Below, in pieces: positions 1 to 9,777 of a stretch of 10,837 bases of DNA (within the stretch, counting starts at the first letter, position 1; each line of letters begins with the position of its first letter). Position numbers and translations under genes: made by a program. Source of the stretch: WS-2 sp036507005. GTDB lineage: Bacteria > Eisenbacteria > RBG-16-71-46. The notes under the pieces were generated by a model. That model was not told where the DNA came from. It saw nothing but the letters and a program-made list of their open reading frames with translations, and searched no databases. The stretch spans positions 1 through 10,837 of the forward strand of contig DASXQT010000012.1 in NCBI GenBank assembly GCA_036507005.1, in the 5' to 3' direction.

Positions 1-373
1 CGAGGGAATCAAGGGCATCGGCCCCGAGGTCGCGAGCTCCGTGCACCGGTTCTTCTCGAACCCGCGGAACCGCAAGGTGCTCGAGCGGCTCAAGGACTTG
101 GGCATCCGCCCGGTGGTGGAGAAGCAGGCACGAGGGCCTCAGCCGCTCAAGGGCGAGGTGGTGGTGTTCTCCGGCGGTCTCGACCATTTGACGCGCCCCG
201 AGGCGCAGCGCAAGGCGGAAACCGCGGGGGCCCAGACCGCCGCGGGGATCAGCCAGCGAGTGACGCTGGTGGTCGCGGGCCCGGGCGCGGGCTCCAAGCT
301 CGAGGACGCCGAGCGCCTCGGAATCAAGGTGATCGACGGGGCGGCGTTCTTGAAGCGCATCGGGGAGCGGTGA
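1..373 (+). CDS. ligA: NAD-dependent DNA ligase LigA, C-terminal part (5' truncated by window edge)
   Basis: Only the last 123 residues are in the window; the reading frame is open from base 2, so the start lies upstream. The first visible residues (EGIKGIGPEVASSV, then FFSNPRNRKVLERL) match the final helix-hairpin-helix element of bacterial NAD-dependent ligases. From about residue 50 to the end there is a BRCT domain (GEVVVFSGGL, LTRPEAQRKAE, then GSKLEDAERLGIKVID), the usual C-terminal module of LigA. The family seals nicks in replication and repair using NAD+ and binds DNA through these C-terminal domains. The adenylation domain with the catalytic lysine is outside the window, so activity cannot be judged here. 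The valine at base 41 is encoded by an internal GTG and is not a start. polX follows on the same strand after 43 bases, suggesting a shared repair transcript. Confidence 0.93.
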   Translation, partial: EGIKGIGPEVASSVHRFFSNPRNRKVLERLKDLGIRPVVEKQARGPQPLKGEVVVFSGGLDHLTRPEAQRKAETAGAQTAAGISQRVTLVVAGPGAGSKLEDAERLGIKVIDGAAFLKRIGER

Positions 374-416
374 GAATGGCGCGTTCCGGCGAAATCGCGG
401 ACGGGAGCGGCAGGCC

Positions 417-2234
417 ATGACCAACGCCGAGGTCGCCCGGGTGCTCGCGAACATCGCGACCATGCTGGAGATGGAAGGCGGCAATCCCTTCCGGGTGCGG
501 GCCTACCGCGAAGCGGCGCGAGTGGTGGCGGCTCAGGCCGAGCCGATCACGGCGCTCGCCGCCGAGGAAGGGCGGCTCGAGACTCTCCCCGGGATCGGCA
601 AGGACCTCGCCGGCAAGATCCGCGAGCTCACGAAGACCGGGACCACGGAGATCTACGACCAGCTCAAGTCCAAGATTCCGCTCGAGGTGGTGGAGCTGAC
701 CGAGCTGCACGGCCTGGGACCCAAGCGGGTGGGAACGCTGTTCGAGGTGCTGGGGGTGCGCAATCGCGACGACCTGGAGAAGGCGGCGCGCGAAGGCAAG
801 CTCCGCGACCTGCCGGGCTTCGGCGAGAAGATCGAGCAGAACGTCTTGAAGGCGCTCGCGACCGCGAGCCGGTGGTCGGGCCGCCTCCTGCTCGCGACCG
901 CGTGGCCTACGGCGCATGCGATCGCCGACCACGTGCGCGGGGTGCGCGGGGTGAAGCAGGTCGACCTCGCCGGATCGTTCCGCCGCCGCAAGGAGACCGT
1001 CGGCGACCTCGACGTCCTGGTGTGCGGCGGCGAGCCCGAGGACGTGATGAAGGCCTTCACCACGCACCCCTCGGTGGCCGACGTGCTGGGCCGGGGCGAG
1101 ACCAAGTCGTCGGTGCGCCTCGCGAACGGCCTGCAGGTGGACCTGCGACTCGTGCCCGAGGCCTCCTATGGGGCCGCGCTCCTCTACTTCACCGGCAGCA
1201 AGGAGCACAACATCGAGCTGCGCAAGATCGCGATCGACCAGGGCATGAGCCTCAACGAATACGGGCTCGCGCGCGGCGAGCGGACGGTGGCGGGGCGAAC
1301 CGAGGAGGAGGTCTACCGTGCGCTGGGCGCCCGGTGGATCCCGCCCGAGCTGCGCGAGGCCCGCGGCGAGATCGAGCTGGCGCGCTACGGCAAGCTCCCC
1401 CGGCTGATCGAGCTCGAGGACCTGCGCGCCGATCTCCACATGCACACCGACCGCACCGACGGGCGCGACACGCTCGCGACCATGGTGCGCGCCGCGCGCG
1501 ATCGCGGCTACGAGTACGTGGCGATCACCGAGCATTCGAAATCGCTCGCCATGGCGCGCGGGTTCGACGAGGCGCGCGTCAAGGCGTCGATCGATGAGAT
1601 CGCGGCGGTGCGCAAGCAGGTGCCCGGGATCGAGGTGCTTCACGGCCTCGAGGTCGACATCCTCGCCGCCGGCGCGCTCGATCTCGACGACCAGGCCCTC
1701 GACCTGCTCGACTGGGTGATCGTCTCGCTCCACTCGCGGCTCGACCAGGACGCCCATGTCGCCACCGGGCGCGTGCTCAAGGCGCTCGACCACCCCGCGG
1801 TGGGCGCCATGGGGCATCCCACCGGGCGCATGATCGGCGTGCGCGAGGGCGTGCCGCTCGACCTCGACCGCGTCTTCGCACGCGCCGCCGAGCGCGGCAT
1901 CGCGATGGAGATCAACGCCCAGCCCGAGCGCGCCGACCTCTCGGACGCGCACGCGCGCCTGGCGCACGAGATGGGCGTGCCGCTCACGATCGACACCGAC
2001 GCCCACAGCGTCGCCCAGCTCGACTTCATGCGCTTCGGCGTGTTCGCGGCGCGGCGCGCGGGGCTCACGCGCGAGGACGTGCTGAACGCCTTCCCCTGCG
2101 CCGAGCTCCGCGCCGCGCGGCGCGCCGCGACCCCGCGGACCGCCGCGTCCTCCGCCCGGCGCGTGAGCGCCCCGGCGGCGCGCGGGACTCCCGCTGCGAC
2201 CGGGCCCGCGAAGGGCGGTCGCCGCCGCAAATGA
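417..2234 (+). CDS. polX: DNA polymerase/3'-5' exonuclease PolX
   Basis: 605 residues with the complete bacterial PolX layout. An N-terminal 8-kDa-like region carries helix-hairpin-helix motifs (LPGIGKDLAGKI near 58, LHGLGPKRVG near 98, LPGFGEKI near 132). The nucleotidyltransferase core has GSFRRRKETVGDLDVLV at 186-202, giving metal ligands D197 and D199 with a third acidic residue at D242 (LQVDLR). The C-terminal PHP phosphoesterase has DLHMH (339-343), EHS (372-374), HGLE (409-412), H439, H467 and DTDAH (526-530), so the metal-binding set looks intact. The family fills short gaps in base-excision-type repair and proofreads through the PHP domain. The ATG at 417 is the first in-frame start and has GGGAG at 403-407. 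After about residue 560 there is a roughly 45-residue Ala/Pro/Arg/Lys-rich basic tail ending GGRRRK, which makes it somewhat longer than the usual ~570-residue proteins. Confidence 0.96.
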   Translation: MTNAEVARVLANIATMLEMEGGNPFRVRAYREAARVVAAQAEPITALAAEEGRLETLPGIGKDLAGKIRELTKTGTTEIYDQLKSKIPLEVVELTELHGLGPKRVGTLFEVLGVRNRDDLEKAAREGKLRDLPGFGEKIEQNVLKALATASRWSGRLLLATAWPTAHAIADHVRGVRGVKQVDLAGSFRRRKETVGDLDVLVCGGEPEDVMKAFTTHPSVADVLGRGETKSSVRLANGLQVDLRLVPEASYGAALLYFTGSKEHNIELRKIAIDQGMSLNEYGLARGERTVAGRTEEEVYRALGARWIPPELREARGEIELARYGKLPRLIELEDLRADLHMHTDRTDGRDTLATMVRAARDRGYEYVAITEHSKSLAMARGFDEARVKASIDEIAAVRKQVPGIEVLHGLEVDILAAGALDLDDQALDLLDWVIVSLHSRLDQDAHVATGRVLKALDHPAVGAMGHPTGRMIGVREGVPLDLDRVFARAAERGIAMEINAQPERADLSDAHARLAHEMGVPLTIDTDAHSVAQLDFMRFGVFAARRAGLTREDVLNAFPCAELRAARRAATPRTAASSARRVSAPAARGTPAATGPAKGGRRRK

Positions 2235-2758
2235 TCCCCTCCCCCGGCGCCCGGCTGCTCGCGCTCTTCGTGTTCGCGAGCGCGATGGGCTGGCTCGAGG
2301 GCGTGGTCGTGGTCTACATCCGGGGGCTGATCGGGATCGCCCACGGTCCCGGCGTGCCCGCGGTCGCCGAGATCATGGAGCGCCTGCGCGCGGTCCCGTG
2401 GCTGATCCGCACCGAGCAGACCCGCGAGGCCGCCACCCTGGCGATGCTCTCGGCCGTGGCCTGGCTCTCGGCCCGCGCGTGGCGGGGCCGGCTGGGCGCG
2501 CTCCTCCTGTGCTTCGGAACCTGGGACATCGTGTACTACCTGGCGCTCTTCGCCCTGTTGCGCTGGCCCCCGAGCCTCACGACCATGGACGTCCTGTTCC
2601 TCATCCCTCCCCACCCGTGGTGGCACCAGCCCGTCTGGGTGCCGGTCGCGATCTCGGCCGCGATGATCGCCTCCGGCTGCGCGCTGCTCGCCCGCGAGGG
2701 CCCGCGAGAGCCTCCCCGGGCGCCGCGACCTCAAGAGCCGGAGACGGCGCGCCGATAA
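2231..2758 (+). CDS. Four-helix integral membrane protein, function unknown
   Basis: 175 residues. Its ATG overlaps the polX stop as ATGA, so it is probably translationally coupled to polX. Hydrophobic segments lie at about 7-30, 68-82, 88-110 and 134-154, consistent with four membrane helices. The tail from about 155 is short, hydrophilic and Pro/Arg/Glu-rich. Charged and aromatic residues sit in or beside the helices in a way that suggests a real conserved family: WLEGVVVVYIR near 21, EQTREAATLAML near 62, FGTWDIVYYLAL near 95, and a loop LFLIPPHPWWHQPVW at 122-136. Glu, Arg and Asp inside or at the edge of membrane segments could be functional, but no activity is recognisable. I do not know a named family for it. 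Codon use matches the neighbours, and the overlap supports a genuine gene. Confidence 0.8.
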   Translation: MIPSPGARLLALFVFASAMGWLEGVVVVYIRGLIGIAHGPGVPAVAEIMERLRAVPWLIRTEQTREAATLAMLSAVAWLSARAWRGRLGALLLCFGTWDIVYYLALFALLRWPPSLTTMDVLFLIPPHPWWHQPVWVPVAISAAMIASGCALLAREGPREPPRAPRPQEPETARR

Positions 2759-3062
2759 CCGCATGTGACTGCGCGACGGTCTGCCTTCCGCTGACGCCGC
2801 TGCGGAGCCGGGTGCTACCGGCTTCCCCGGCGCAGGCCCGGGAGGCCGCGCTCGAGGCTTTCCGTCGCGGCCCTTCCGGACATCGGGGAGGCTCGGCCAC
2901 GATGGACTCGCAGGCGAACGCAGGCGGCCCGCTCTCGGGGAACGAGCCACGCCCGCCGCGAGGAGTTCGGGGCCGCCCGCGAAGGACCCGTGACCGGCGG
3001 GACGCGGGGCAGCCCCCCATCGAATTCTCCGGCAGCTCCCATCTCCCCGAGGGGGTGTTCCC
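2759..3062 (+). other. Gene-free stretch upstream of the motor-ATPase operon
   Basis: About 304 bases with no convincing coding region; the open frames crossing it are shadows of the flanking genes. It should hold the promoter of the ATPase-kinase operon, but no good -35/-10 pair stands out in this GC-rich sequence. A perfect 6-bp hairpin (AGCCGG at 2806-2811, CCGGCT at 2818-2823, loop GTGCTA) lies near its left end. The hairpin lacks a following T run, so it is not a classical intrinsic terminator. The right end carries the ribosome binding site of the ATPase gene. Confidence 0.6.
3049..3055 (+). promoter_or_regulatory. Ribosome binding site of the motor-ATPase gene
   Basis: GAGGGGG ends seven bases before the ATG at 3063. 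There is no earlier in-frame start codon after the last upstream stop, so this site and the ATG agree on the start. Confidence 0.6.
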
Positions 3063-5216
3063 ATGTCGTCAACGGCGGTAAAGGGCCCGCGCGCCGCGAG
3101 CGGCGTCCGGCAGTGGCTGGTGGAGGCGATCCGGCGCGCCGGCGTCCAGGACGGCGAGACCCTCTCGATTCCGGACCACGCCACGGTTCCCGAAGCCTGG
3201 GACCTGGCATGCAAGATCTGCCGGCTCGAGCCCGAGACGCTGGCGGCCCACGTCGCGCAGCACTTCGGCCTCGAGGTCGCCGATCTCGACGCCGCGACCC
3301 CGGCGGCGCTGGCGCTCCTGCCGGAGAGGATCGCGCGCCGGCACCTGGTGCTGCCGCTCTCCCAGAACGACCGGCGCTTCGTCGTCGCGACCGCGGATCC
3401 CGGCGACCTCGGCGCCGAGCAGGACATCCAGTTCGCGACCGGCCGCTCGCCGATCTTCCAGGTCGCGCCCCCGCAGGCGATCCAGGATGCGATGGCCGAG
3501 CGCTACGGCCAGAAGTCCAAGGACATCCTGCGCGACTTCGACGAGGACCTGAGCTCCGTGGTCCGCTCGGTCGAGTCGCTGGATCCCGATTCCGACATCG
3601 CGGACGAGGTGGCGGCGGCGCCGGTGGTGCGGCTCACCAGCATGCTGCTCTCGGAGGCGGTGCGGAACCGGGCGAGCGATCTCCATCTCGAGCCTGGTCC
3701 CAGCCAGGGCATGGCGCGGTTCCGGGTCGACGGGCTGATGCGCACCCACACCTCCCTGCCCATGCCCGCGCTCAACCGGGTGCTGACTCGGATCAAGATC
3801 ATGGCCGGCCTCGACATCGCCGACCGCTTCCGCCCGCAGGACGGGCACGCGCGCGTCGTGGTGGACGGGCGCTCGATCGACCTCCGCATCTCGACGGTGC
3901 CGGCGCGGGAGTCGGAGAAGGCCGTGGTGCGCTTCCTGGGGCGCGTGGGCCCCGAGAAGCTCGACGACGTCGGCCTCCTGTCCGACGACCTGGAGGCCCT
4001 GCATTCCCTCATCGGGCACCGCGAGGGCGTGGTCGCGATCACCGGGCCCACGGGCTCGGGCAAGACCACCACGCTCTACGCGATGGTCCGCGAGCTGGCG
4101 CGCGGCGACCTCAACATCATGACGGTCGAAGACCCGATCGAGTACGAGCTGCCGGGGATCACGCAGATTCGCGTGGACTCCAAGCGCCAGGTGACGTTCG
4201 CCTCGGCGCTCCGCGCCATCCTGCGCCAGGACCCCGACGTGATCCTGGTCGGCGAGATCCGCGACGGCGAGACCGCCTCGGTCGCGCTGCAGGCGGCCAT
4301 GACCGGGCACCTGGTGCTCACCACGCTCCACACCAACGATGCGGCCTCGGCGCTGCGGCGGCTGCTCGACCTCGGCACCGACCGGGCGAGCATCGCCGCT
4401 GCCCTGAGGGGCGTCGTGGGCCAGCGCCTGGTGCGGCGGGTGTGCCCGGAGTGCGCGCTGCCGGTGCGGGGCGAGCCCGCGGGCGAGGAGATCCGGCTGG
4501 CGAGGAAGTTCGGCACGCTTCCCCGGGTGCGGACGCGTGGGTGCCCGCGTTGTGGGGAGTCGGGCTATCAGGGGCGCATCCCGGTGATGGAGGTCCTGCG
4601 CATGACGCCGGAGCTGGCCGAGCTCGTCTCGCACGGCGCGGAGACCGCGGACCTGCGGCGCGCCGCGACCGCGGGCGGGATGCGCCCCATTCTGGCCCGG
4701 GGGATCGACCGGGTCGCCACCGCCGAGACCACGCTCGAGGAGATCGAGCGCGTGATCGGAGGCCCCGACGAGCCGCAAGCCGCCTCCGCGGTCCCCGTGG
4801 AGGGAGAGGCGGAGGGGGCGACCCCGGGGGGTCGCACGGGAGGGCGGATCCTCGTGGTGGACGACGACCCGGTGCACCGCGCCGCCGCGCATCGCGCGCT
4901 CGCGGGCCAGGGCTATCGGGTGCAGGAGGCCGCGAGCGGCACGATCGCGCTCGAGCAGGTGGGCACCGGGGATCCGTACTCGCTGGTGCTGCTGGATCTC
5001 CACATGCCGGGCCTGGGAGGTCGCGAGGTCGTGTCGTGCCTGCGGGCCATGCCCAAGACCACCCGCCTCCCCATCATCGTGGCCACGTCCGAGGAGGACG
5101 GGGACCTCGAGGTGGAGATGATGGAGGCCGGGGCGGACGACTACATCCGCAAGCCCATCGATCCCGCGCGGCTCGTGGCGCGGGTGCGCGGGGCGCTGCG
5201 ACGGGCCGCCGCCTGA
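3063..5216 (+). CDS. GspE/PilB-type secretion or pilus motor ATPase with C-terminal receiver domain
   Basis: 717 residues. Residues about 45-147 look like the GspE/PilB N-terminal domain (HFGLEVADLD, then LLPERIARRHLVLPL and VVATADPGD). The motor follows from about 188: an N2 region (RASDLHLEP near 203, RFRVDGLMR near 219), Walker A GPTGSGKTT at 328-336 with K334, Asp box VEDPIE (E356, D357), Walker B with ILVGEIRD (E398), and His box residues H416 and H423. A tetracysteine zinc motif (C461, C464, C494, C497) marks the GspE/PilB assembly-ATPase branch rather than PilT. Residues about 598-715 form a receiver domain: acidic cluster DDD at 600-602, phosphoacceptor D645 in LLDLHMPG, conserved K697 in RKPID. 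Such ATPases hexamerise at the inner membrane and power pilus or pseudopilus assembly. Typical PilB proteins are about 560 residues, and the extra length is the receiver. No pilin, platform or secretin gene is in the window, so pilus versus type II secretion cannot be decided. A histidine kinase gene follows after 19 bases. Confidence 0.93.
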   Translation: MSSTAVKGPRAASGVRQWLVEAIRRAGVQDGETLSIPDHATVPEAWDLACKICRLEPETLAAHVAQHFGLEVADLDAATPAALALLPERIARRHLVLPLSQNDRRFVVATADPGDLGAEQDIQFATGRSPIFQVAPPQAIQDAMAERYGQKSKDILRDFDEDLSSVVRSVESLDPDSDIADEVAAAPVVRLTSMLLSEAVRNRASDLHLEPGPSQGMARFRVDGLMRTHTSLPMPALNRVLTRIKIMAGLDIADRFRPQDGHARVVVDGRSIDLRISTVPARESEKAVVRFLGRVGPEKLDDVGLLSDDLEALHSLIGHREGVVAITGPTGSGKTTTLYAMVRELARGDLNIMTVEDPIEYELPGITQIRVDSKRQVTFASALRAILRQDPDVILVGEIRDGETASVALQAAMTGHLVLTTLHTNDAASALRRLLDLGTDRASIAAALRGVVGQRLVRRVCPECALPVRGEPAGEEIRLARKFGTLPRVRTRGCPRCGESGYQGRIPVMEVLRMTPELAELVSHGAETADLRRAATAGGMRPILARGIDRVATAETTLEEIERVIGGPDEPQAASAVPVEGEAEGATPGGRTGGRILVVDDDPVHRAAAHRALAGQGYRVQEAASGTIALEQVGTGDPYSLVLLDLHMPGLGGREVVSCLRAMPKTTRLPIIVATSEEDGDLEVEMMEAGADDYIRKPIDPARLVARVRGALRRAAA

Positions 5217-5235
5217 GGCGGCCCGCGGGGCCGCC

Positions 5236-7902
<2,667 letters not shown>

Positions 7903-7911
<9 letters not shown>

Positions 7912-8057
7912 GCTCTGTCGGGGAGCAGCGTTTCGCGCCGCCCGCTCGGCTCCGCCATCCCTGGCTCCGCTTCACTCCTCGCGACGCGCTCCGGCTCCTG
8001 CCTCCCGCGCGTCGCGAGAGCGGCGCGAAACGCTGCTCCCGACAGAGCCTACGCCGC
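7903..8057. repeat. Long inverted repeat between convergent genes (38-bp arms, one bulged base)
   Basis: The left arm at 7903-7941 (begins GCGGCGTAGGCTCTG, ends TTTCGCGCCGC) is the reverse complement of the right arm at 8020-8057. All 38 positions match; the only difference is one extra G in the left arm (GGGG versus GGG near 7920). The span between the arms is 78 bases and holds a second inverted repeat. The left arm contains the kinase stop codon, and the right arm ends seven bases from the stop of the minus-strand dehydrogenase gene. As RNA from either side it would form a very stable stem, so it could stop transcription from both genes. There is no U tract, so it is not a textbook intrinsic terminator. 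It could also be a mobile palindromic repeat inserted at the junction. Confidence 0.9.
7978..8018. repeat. Nested 12-bp inverted repeat inside the long palindrome
   Basis: CTCGCGACGCGC at 7978-7989 pairs perfectly with GCGCGTCGCGAG at 8007-8018, with a 17-base loop. It is one base from the right outer arm but 36 bases from the left outer arm, so the whole structure is an asymmetric two-part hairpin with a 36-base bulge. The bulge carries GGCTCCGC twice (7948-7955 and 7963-7970). Confidence 0.85.
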
Positions 8058-8063
8058 GAGCCC

Positions 8064-9662
8064 TCAGCCCACCTTTTCCGCGATGCTCTTGGCCTGCAGG
8101 AACAGCAGCAGGTAGTCGCGCCCGCCGGCCTTGGAGTCGGTGCCGCTCATGTTGAACCCGCCGAAGGGATGCGCGCCCACGATCGCGCCCGTGCACTTGC
8201 GGTTGATGTAGAGGTTGCCGACGAAGAACTCGCGCTTGGCGCGCTCGATCTTCTGCGGGTTGCGGGTGTACACGGCGCCGGTCAGGCCGTACTCGGTGCC
8301 GTTCGCGACCGCGAGCGCCTCGTCGAAGGACGCCACCGGGATCACCGCCAGCACCGGGCCGAAGATCTCCTCCTGCGCGATGCGGGCGCCGGGCGCGACG
8401 TCGGCGATCACCGTGGGCTCCACGAACCAGCCCTCCGTGCCCGGGGCCGCGCGCCCGCCGGTGACGAGGCGGCCCTCGCGCTTCCCCTGCTCGATGTAGG
8501 ACAGGATCTTGTCGCGCGCCGCGGCGTTGATCACCGGGCCGAGCGTCACGTCCGCGCGGTCGGGGTCGCCGATCTGGATGCGCTCCACCTGATCCTTGAG
8601 CCGCGCGAGGAACGCGTCGTAGACCTTGCGGCTCACGATGGCGCGCGAGCAGGCCGAGCACTTCTGCCCCTGGAAGCCGAAGGCCGACACCGCCACCCCC
8701 TGGGCCGCAGCGTCGAGATCGGCCTCCTCGTCGACGATGATGGCGTCCTTGCCGCCCATCTCGGCGATCACGCGCTTGAGCCAGATCTGGCCGGGCTGCA
8801 CCTCGCTCGCCAGCCGGTTGATCGAGACCCCCACGTCCCGCGAGCCGGTGAAGGCCACGAAGCGCGTCTTCGGGTGGCGCACCAGGGCGTCGCCCACCGT
8901 GCCGCCCCCGCCCGTGACGTAGTTGAAGACGCCGGGCGGCAGGCCCACCTCCTCGAGGAGTGCTTCGAGCTGCCAGGCGATCGCCGGCGAGTCGCTCGAG
9001 GGCTTCACCACCACCGTGTTCCCGGTCACGATCGCCGCGCCCGCCATCCCGGTGAGGATTGCGAGCGGGAAGTTCCAGGGCGGGATCACGGCGCCCGCGC
9101 CGAGCGGGAGGTAGACCAGCGCGTCCCGCTCGCCCGGGAGCTGGGTCACGGGCTGGGGCTGCTCGTAGCGCAGCATCTCGCGCGCGTAGAACTCCAGGAA
9201 ATCGACGGCCTCCGCCGTGTCCGCGTCGGCCTCGGGCCACGACTTGCCCACCTCGAGGACCAGCCACGCGCTGAACTCGTGGCGGCGCTCGCGCATCCGC
9301 CGCGCCGCCTCGACCAGCACCGCGGCGCGCTCGCCCGAGGGCACGCGGCTCCACGAGGCGAACGCGGCGTGCGCGGCCTCGACCGCGTGCGCCGCCTGCT
9401 CGCGGCTCGCCGCCTGGAACCGCCCCACGACCTCGGAGGGGCGCGCGGGGTTCCGGCTCTCGAACGTCTTCTCGCCCTTCTCGCGCTCGCCCGCGATCAC
9501 CAGCGGGTAGTCCCGGCCGAGCATCGCACGCACGGAGGCGAGCGCCTTCTCGAACGCGGCGCGGTTCTCCGCGCGCGTCAAGTCGACGGTGGCCGTGGGC
9601 CGGTATTCGGGGAGCGACTTCAGGTCCACCGCCGCGACGGGGCGTGCGGTTGCGGGGTTCAT
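8064..9662 (-). CDS. pruA: L-glutamate gamma-semialdehyde (1-pyrroline-5-carboxylate) dehydrogenase
   Basis: 532 residues, an aldehyde dehydrogenase of the stand-alone RocA/PruA type (usually about 515). It oxidises glutamate semialdehyde to glutamate with NAD+, the last step of proline and arginine degradation, in the cytoplasm. The oxyanion Asn is N197 in PPWNFP, the general base E301 in AEMGGKD, and the nucleophile C335 in GFQGQKCSAC. The 34- and 138-residue spacings between these residues equal those of the Thermus enzyme (E288, N184, C322) as I recall it. The N-terminal region (DLTRAENRAAFEKAL, then RDYPLVIAGE) and the C-terminal signature (INRKCTGAIVG, FGGFNMSGTDSKAGGRDYL) are diagnostic of this family rather than general aldehyde dehydrogenases. 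The ATG at 9662 has a perfect GGAGG six bases upstream. No proline dehydrogenase gene is in the window, so the partner enzyme must be encoded elsewhere. It is convergent with the kinase gene. Confidence 0.95.
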   Translation of the reverse strand: MNPATARPVAAVDLKSLPEYRPTATVDLTRAENRAAFEKALASVRAMLGRDYPLVIAGEREKGEKTFESRNPARPSEVVGRFQAASREQAAHAVEAAHAAFASWSRVPSGERAAVLVEAARRMRERRHEFSAWLVLEVGKSWPEADADTAEAVDFLEFYAREMLRYEQPQPVTQLPGERDALVYLPLGAGAVIPPWNFPLAILTGMAGAAIVTGNTVVVKPSSDSPAIAWQLEALLEEVGLPPGVFNYVTGGGGTVGDALVRHPKTRFVAFTGSRDVGVSINRLASEVQPGQIWLKRVIAEMGGKDAIIVDEEADLDAAAQGVAVSAFGFQGQKCSACSRAIVSRKVYDAFLARLKDQVERIQIGDPDRADVTLGPVINAAARDKILSYIEQGKREGRLVTGGRAAPGTEGWFVEPTVIADVAPGARIAQEEIFGPVLAVIPVASFDEALAVANGTEYGLTGAVYTRNPQKIERAKREFFVGNLYINRKCTGAIVGAHPFGGFNMSGTDSKAGGRDYLLLFLQAKSIAEKVG

Positions 9663-9668
9663 GCGGTA

Positions 9669-9673
9669 CCTCC
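9669..9673 (-). promoter_or_regulatory. Ribosome binding site of the dehydrogenase gene
   Basis: GGAGG on the minus strand, six bases from the ATG at 9662. It is the clearest Shine-Dalgarno sequence in the window and fixes the dehydrogenase start. Confidence 0.75.
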
Positions 9674-9727
9674 GGGAGAAGGCGCGCGGCCGGGCGCCGT
9701 GGGCGTCACGGATCGGCGAACGGAGCG

Positions 9728-9756
9728 AAGATAGCGGATGCGGCCGGGGCGGAGAA
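9728..9756 (-). promoter_or_regulatory. Weak candidate promoter for the dehydrogenase gene
   Basis: In the 115-base gap upstream of the dehydrogenase the minus strand reads TATCTT (9733-9728) as a possible -10, with TTCTCC (9756-9751) 17 bases before it as a poor -35 (3 of 6 matches). It is one of few AT-richer spots here. Read-through from the upstream minus-strand gene is equally possible. Confidence 0.2.
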
Positions 9757-9777
9757 GGCCCGCGGCGCGGCCACGGC

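Noticed and set aside
376..420. A 14-codon open frame (ATG at 376, TGA at 418-420) overlapping the polX start as ATGA
   Set aside because: It is too short to judge and has no clear ribosome binding site or recognisable composition. It could be a coupling leader but equally arises by chance in GC-rich DNA.
324..2006. Long minus-strand open frame opposite polX
   Set aside because: It is a mirror-frame artefact of high GC3 coding DNA, full of Arg/His/Gly/Val runs with no domain; polX on the plus strand explains the region.
2806..2823. Hairpin after the membrane-protein gene as an intrinsic terminator
   Set aside because: The 6-bp perfect stem is short and is followed by TCCCC rather than a T run, so terminator function is not supported.
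7912..8063. Insertion sequence at the convergent junction
   Set aside because: The space between the inverted arms is only 78 bases with no coding capacity, and no target-site duplication is evident, so at most it is a non-autonomous palindromic element.
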